From Paracamarosporium sp. OC-R06-R3 (taxonomy: Eukaryota; Ascomycota; Dothideomycetes; Pleosporales; Didymosphaeriaceae), in contig JACVRA010000404.1 in the NCBI GenBank assembly GCA_019828545.1, positions 1-61,593 of the forward strand: a stretch of DNA of 61,593 nt. The letters run 5' to 3'. A model generated the notes under the pieces. That model ran no database searches. It saw only the letters and a program-made list of their open reading frames with translations, and was not told the DNA's origin. Below are positions 59,078-61,593 of this stretch, in pieces. Each line of letters opens with the position of its first letter. Within the stretch, counting starts at the first letter, position 1. Both the position numbers and the translations under genes were made by a program.

Positions 59078-59833
59078 ATGTTTAACATTAATCGAAGACG
59101 TACCGATACAAGCACTGTTATTCAGTGTGTCAAATCTGTCGCATACTGCCATACCGAAACGATTAACATCTGGTCACACTTGCTTAGCACAATCTGGTTC
59201 TTCCACAGTGCACTTCGATTCCTCAGCGGCCAACCACTAACAGCATCCAACGCAATAATACTCCTCTACCTTGTGGGCACTGCTGTTTGCTTTGGGTGTT
59301 CGACTGTTTATCACGTGCTCGCAGATTGGCCCAAGGCCACCCAATGGCAATATCTTGATCATATTGGAATTATAATTCTTATATGGTCCTCCGCTGTGCC
59401 ATTCGTATTCTTTTCCTTTGAGAAACACGGAGAACTGAAAAAAAGATATATGCTCCTAATTCACTTTGCTGCTATCGTTTCTCTACTCCTCCTTACATGG
59501 ATTCAACTATACCATCGCAACCCGCGTTGGGCTCGTATCATTGTGCATACCAGTCTCGGAGGGTTGGCCACGATTCCAGCTTTTCACTGTTGGTGTCAGT
59601 CACGAATCACCAACCAACAAGCAACACTACTACGACCTTTCTGGATTTTAATGGCTACTAATAGTGTGGGAGGTAGTATCTATGCAATAGGACTCTTTGA
59701 TCAGACCATTGGGATCCCGCTGGGTATACCCCAGCTCAGTCACAATTTAATGCATATTCTTGTGGCTGTTGGAGCTTGTAGTTATGAGCAAAGCTTGCTT
59801 TGGGGTTCTTTCTCTTGTTTAGCAGCTTGTTGA
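59078..59833 (+). CDS. PAQR-family (adiponectin receptor / haemolysin-III) membrane protein
   Basis: Seven-helix membrane protein of the progestin/adiponectin receptor family; fungal members (Izh proteins) affect zinc and sterol or lipid homeostasis. Family motifs: HTETINIWSHLL at the start of the first helix, CSTVYHVLADWPKA (Ser-x3-His), LDHIGIIILIWSSAVPF (Asp), and SHNLMHILVAVGACS with the two histidines of the metal site. The frame is intact for 251 residues and lacks the usual N-terminal cytosolic stretch and GYR motif, so the true start is probably in an upstream exon; the visible ATG is 24 bp before an AAG acceptor that would join it. Confidence 0.8.
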   Translation: MFNINRRRTDTSTVIQCVKSVAYCHTETINIWSHLLSTIWFFHSALRFLSGQPLTASNAIILLYLVGTAVCFGCSTVYHVLADWPKATQWQYLDHIGIIILIWSSAVPFVFFSFEKHGELKKRYMLLIHFAAIVSLLLLTWIQLYHRNPRWARIIVHTSLGGLATIPAFHCWCQSRITNQQATLLRPFWILMATNSVGGSIYAIGLFDQTIGIPLGIPQLSHNLMHILVAVGACSYEQSLLWGSFSCLAAC

Positions 59834-60429
59834 TAAGCTTGCTCTTCGTGTAAATTGACTTATTCAGCGCACTAGTTGTAAAAATCGCAAAGGAGGAGGA
59901 ACCAAGCACCGTGTTCGAATTACTAACATTTATGTGCAGACTAAGTCTCTTTGGCATCTCAGCTTAAATTACATAGTCTCTATGAACGAGGCGTAGATCC
60001 TAATCGAATAATAACAAATTGTATCCCTTCTCTAGTCTTACAACTGAGCCATCGCCATATAGAGCAAGCCCGTTCTCTGCACTTCTCAAATGTATGCTTA
60101 ACGTTATTATCTTGTCTAAAGGCTCGTTCTGCAGTAACTCTATGCTCTTGTTGGGAGGGAGCTACAGCGCTGTGCTTTGCATAGTAGGCCAACTTGTTGG
60201 CAGAGCGTTTATTGGAGCTTTTTTTCGTATCTCTACCCATGGTCTTGGAGCTGAAGTTGTTTGAAGAGGAGCGATGTATGATCGGAGGAATCTGGCTTTA
60301 TTTAAATGTGGTTTACTACCTCACTTTTTTCAGTCTATCGTACAAATGTCTGTTCTAAAGGCGCGAGCGGATCTTATAGAGCTTACTCTCGGCATTAATC
60401 TTCACATTAAGCCACTATATGAATCGGTG
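59834..60429. other. intergenic, no gene recognised
   Basis: Overlapping frames on both strands (59951-60264) are low complexity or basic and carry no domain. I leave them unassigned. Confidence 0.35.
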
Positions 60430-61593
60430 CTTTGCATATCTTAAATATTTTATAATTATTAAAGTGCTTAATACTAAATAAGCCTATTAGTTAAAGCTAT
60501 TAGCTTTACTTAACTTTTAAATTTAATATACTTTAAATAAGAGTAATGCTTAAGTAAATATCTTAAGCTAATAAAAGTAAAACTTAATAAACTTTAAAGT
60601 AACTTAAAATAATATTTAATTTTATATTTTTTTTAGCCTATATAAATTAGATAGCTAAATTAATTTTAATTTAGCTATAAAATATATAGCTTAGTTAATA
60701 GCTTAAGTTAAAATACTTATATTATTAACTAATAATAATACTATAAGTTTAAATTCTCTAAAGCTAATTAAAGCTTTACTATAAAAAAATTAATTTAGCT
60801 TTTAAAAAGTTTAAAATAGTCTACTATAACAAGGTGCACGGAATATTTAAGCTATATAAATTTTAAATATATTAGAGATAAGGGCTATAAAAAGTACTAT
60901 ACTAACTCTAATCTAAATTAGACTCTTATTAAAAGGATTAAAATATAATACTATTATACCTTTAATATTAATTAGGTTAAAATCTTATAGTACTAAGATT
61001 CTAGCTAGATTAAAATTAAATAATCTTTAATAGGGTTAACTAATTAATCCTTTTTATAATCCCTTAAGGCTACTTTAATAATAACGGCTAATAGGTAGAG
61101 AGTATATATAAAATAGAGGACTCTTAGTAAATTTAATAACTTTTTAGTATCCTTTTATACTAGGCCTATAAATACTTAATTAATTCTTAGTTTACCTCTT
61201 ATTACGTACTCTTATATGCCTCTATTTAGAGTATACCTAGTATAGACCTTTTAAGTAACCTATATTAATATATTATACTAAAAAGCTTACTACTATTAGT
61301 AATGGCTATATAACAATATTACTATAAGACTAAGATAAGCCTACTAGTAGTATACTTATAAATACTTTATAAATAGGATATTAAAAACCTCCTATTAATT
61401 AAAACCTTTAGGTTTAGAATTACTAATTATTGTAACAAGACTGGGGACTAACTAATTATATTAAGCCTTAAGGGCTTAGTTGGGCTATAATTGTTAAGAG
61501 CTTAAACGAGTAGAATCTTGGCAACGTAGATTAAGTCTACCTATATAGCCAGCTCCTAGCTGTAGATAGCTTAGTAGCTTTTCTATATCCTTT
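60430..61593. other. AT-rich RIP-like block
   Basis: TAA/TTA-rich sequence continuing to the window end, no open frame. A GC-richer string (AACAAGGTGCACGGAATA near 60829) may mark the end of a degraded transposon whose other end lies beyond the window. Confidence 0.7.

Noticed and set aside
59951..60264. overlapping frames of about 80 codons on both strands
   Set aside because: No domain, no splice context, and composition close to random for the surrounding AT-leaning DNA.
52341..61593. a complete Starship giant transposon with the DUF3435 gene as captain
   Set aside because: The gene is heavily degraded, no target-site repeats or terminal inverted repeats could be paired, and the right end is outside the window.
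1..61593. CRISPR arrays or bacterial operon features
   Set aside because: The window is eukaryotic; the few tandem repeats lack unique spacers of regular length.

Overview
This window is nuclear DNA from a filamentous ascomycete. The signs are protein-coding genes with several short (about 42-75 bp) GT-AG introns carrying CTAAC/CTGAC branch sites, Zn2Cys6 regulators, an RTA1-like protein, DUF3176 and F-box/ankyrin genes, a non-reducing polyketide synthase, a TTAGGG-type telomeric motif, and sharply bounded AT-rich blocks typical of repeat-induced point mutation (RIP). The gene content resembles accessory or subtelomeric DNA of Dothideomycetes such as Pleosporales. That placement is inference; no marker gene proves it.

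Layout. 1-12.3 kb: a five-exon cofilin, a Zn2Cys6 activator, a DUF3176 membrane protein, a broken 3-hydroxyisobutyrate-dehydrogenase-like gene and a PRISE-type reductase. 13.3-21.5 kb: an extended SDR reductase, a decayed amidase, an intact orphan protein and an F-box/ankyrin gene. 22.2-24.9 kb: a dead gene fragment and a RIP-degraded pogo/Fot1-like DNA transposon with 42-bp inverted repeats and a TA target duplication. 25.5-26.8 kb: an intact six-exon secreted tyrosinase. 26.8-33 kb: mostly decayed sequence plus an RTA1-like gene with an internal stop. 33-41.9 kb: a compact block of nitrilase, two monocarboxylate-type MFS transporters, a second Zn2Cys6 regulator and a DUF7730/F-box-like gene. 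42-43.3 kb: a compound inverted repeat, a 3 x 25 bp tandem repeat, a (TAAA)8 microsatellite and an interstitial telomeric repeat. 43.5-50.9 kb: kynureninase only 15 bp downstream of, and in frame with, a non-reducing PKS (KS-MAT-PT-ACP-CMeT-TE). The PKS frame is open for about 1,900 codons except for six single-codon stops, and it has lost its 5' end at an AT-rich junction. 52.3-55.6 kb: a decayed DUF3435/FluG-type (tyrosine-recombinase-like) gene followed by a chromodomain. 56.4-59.9 kb: two lineage-specific fragments and a PAQR receptor. 60.4 kb to the end: AT-rich RIP-like sequence.

How it fits together. PKS, kynureninase, nitrilase, two MFS carriers and a Zn2Cys6 regulator look like parts of a secondary-metabolite locus, with SDR, PRISE and tyrosinase as possible further tailoring genes. 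The core synthase is now broken while its catalytic motifs are preserved, so the locus looks recently silenced. The premature stops in the PKS, RTA1 and dehydrogenase genes are each mostly one C-to-T or G-to-A change away from a sense codon, often in the CpA context preferred by RIP. Housekeeping-like and small-molecule genes between them are intact. All exon models were built by hand from splice signals and frame continuity; every multi-exon model given a protein length sums to a multiple of three.
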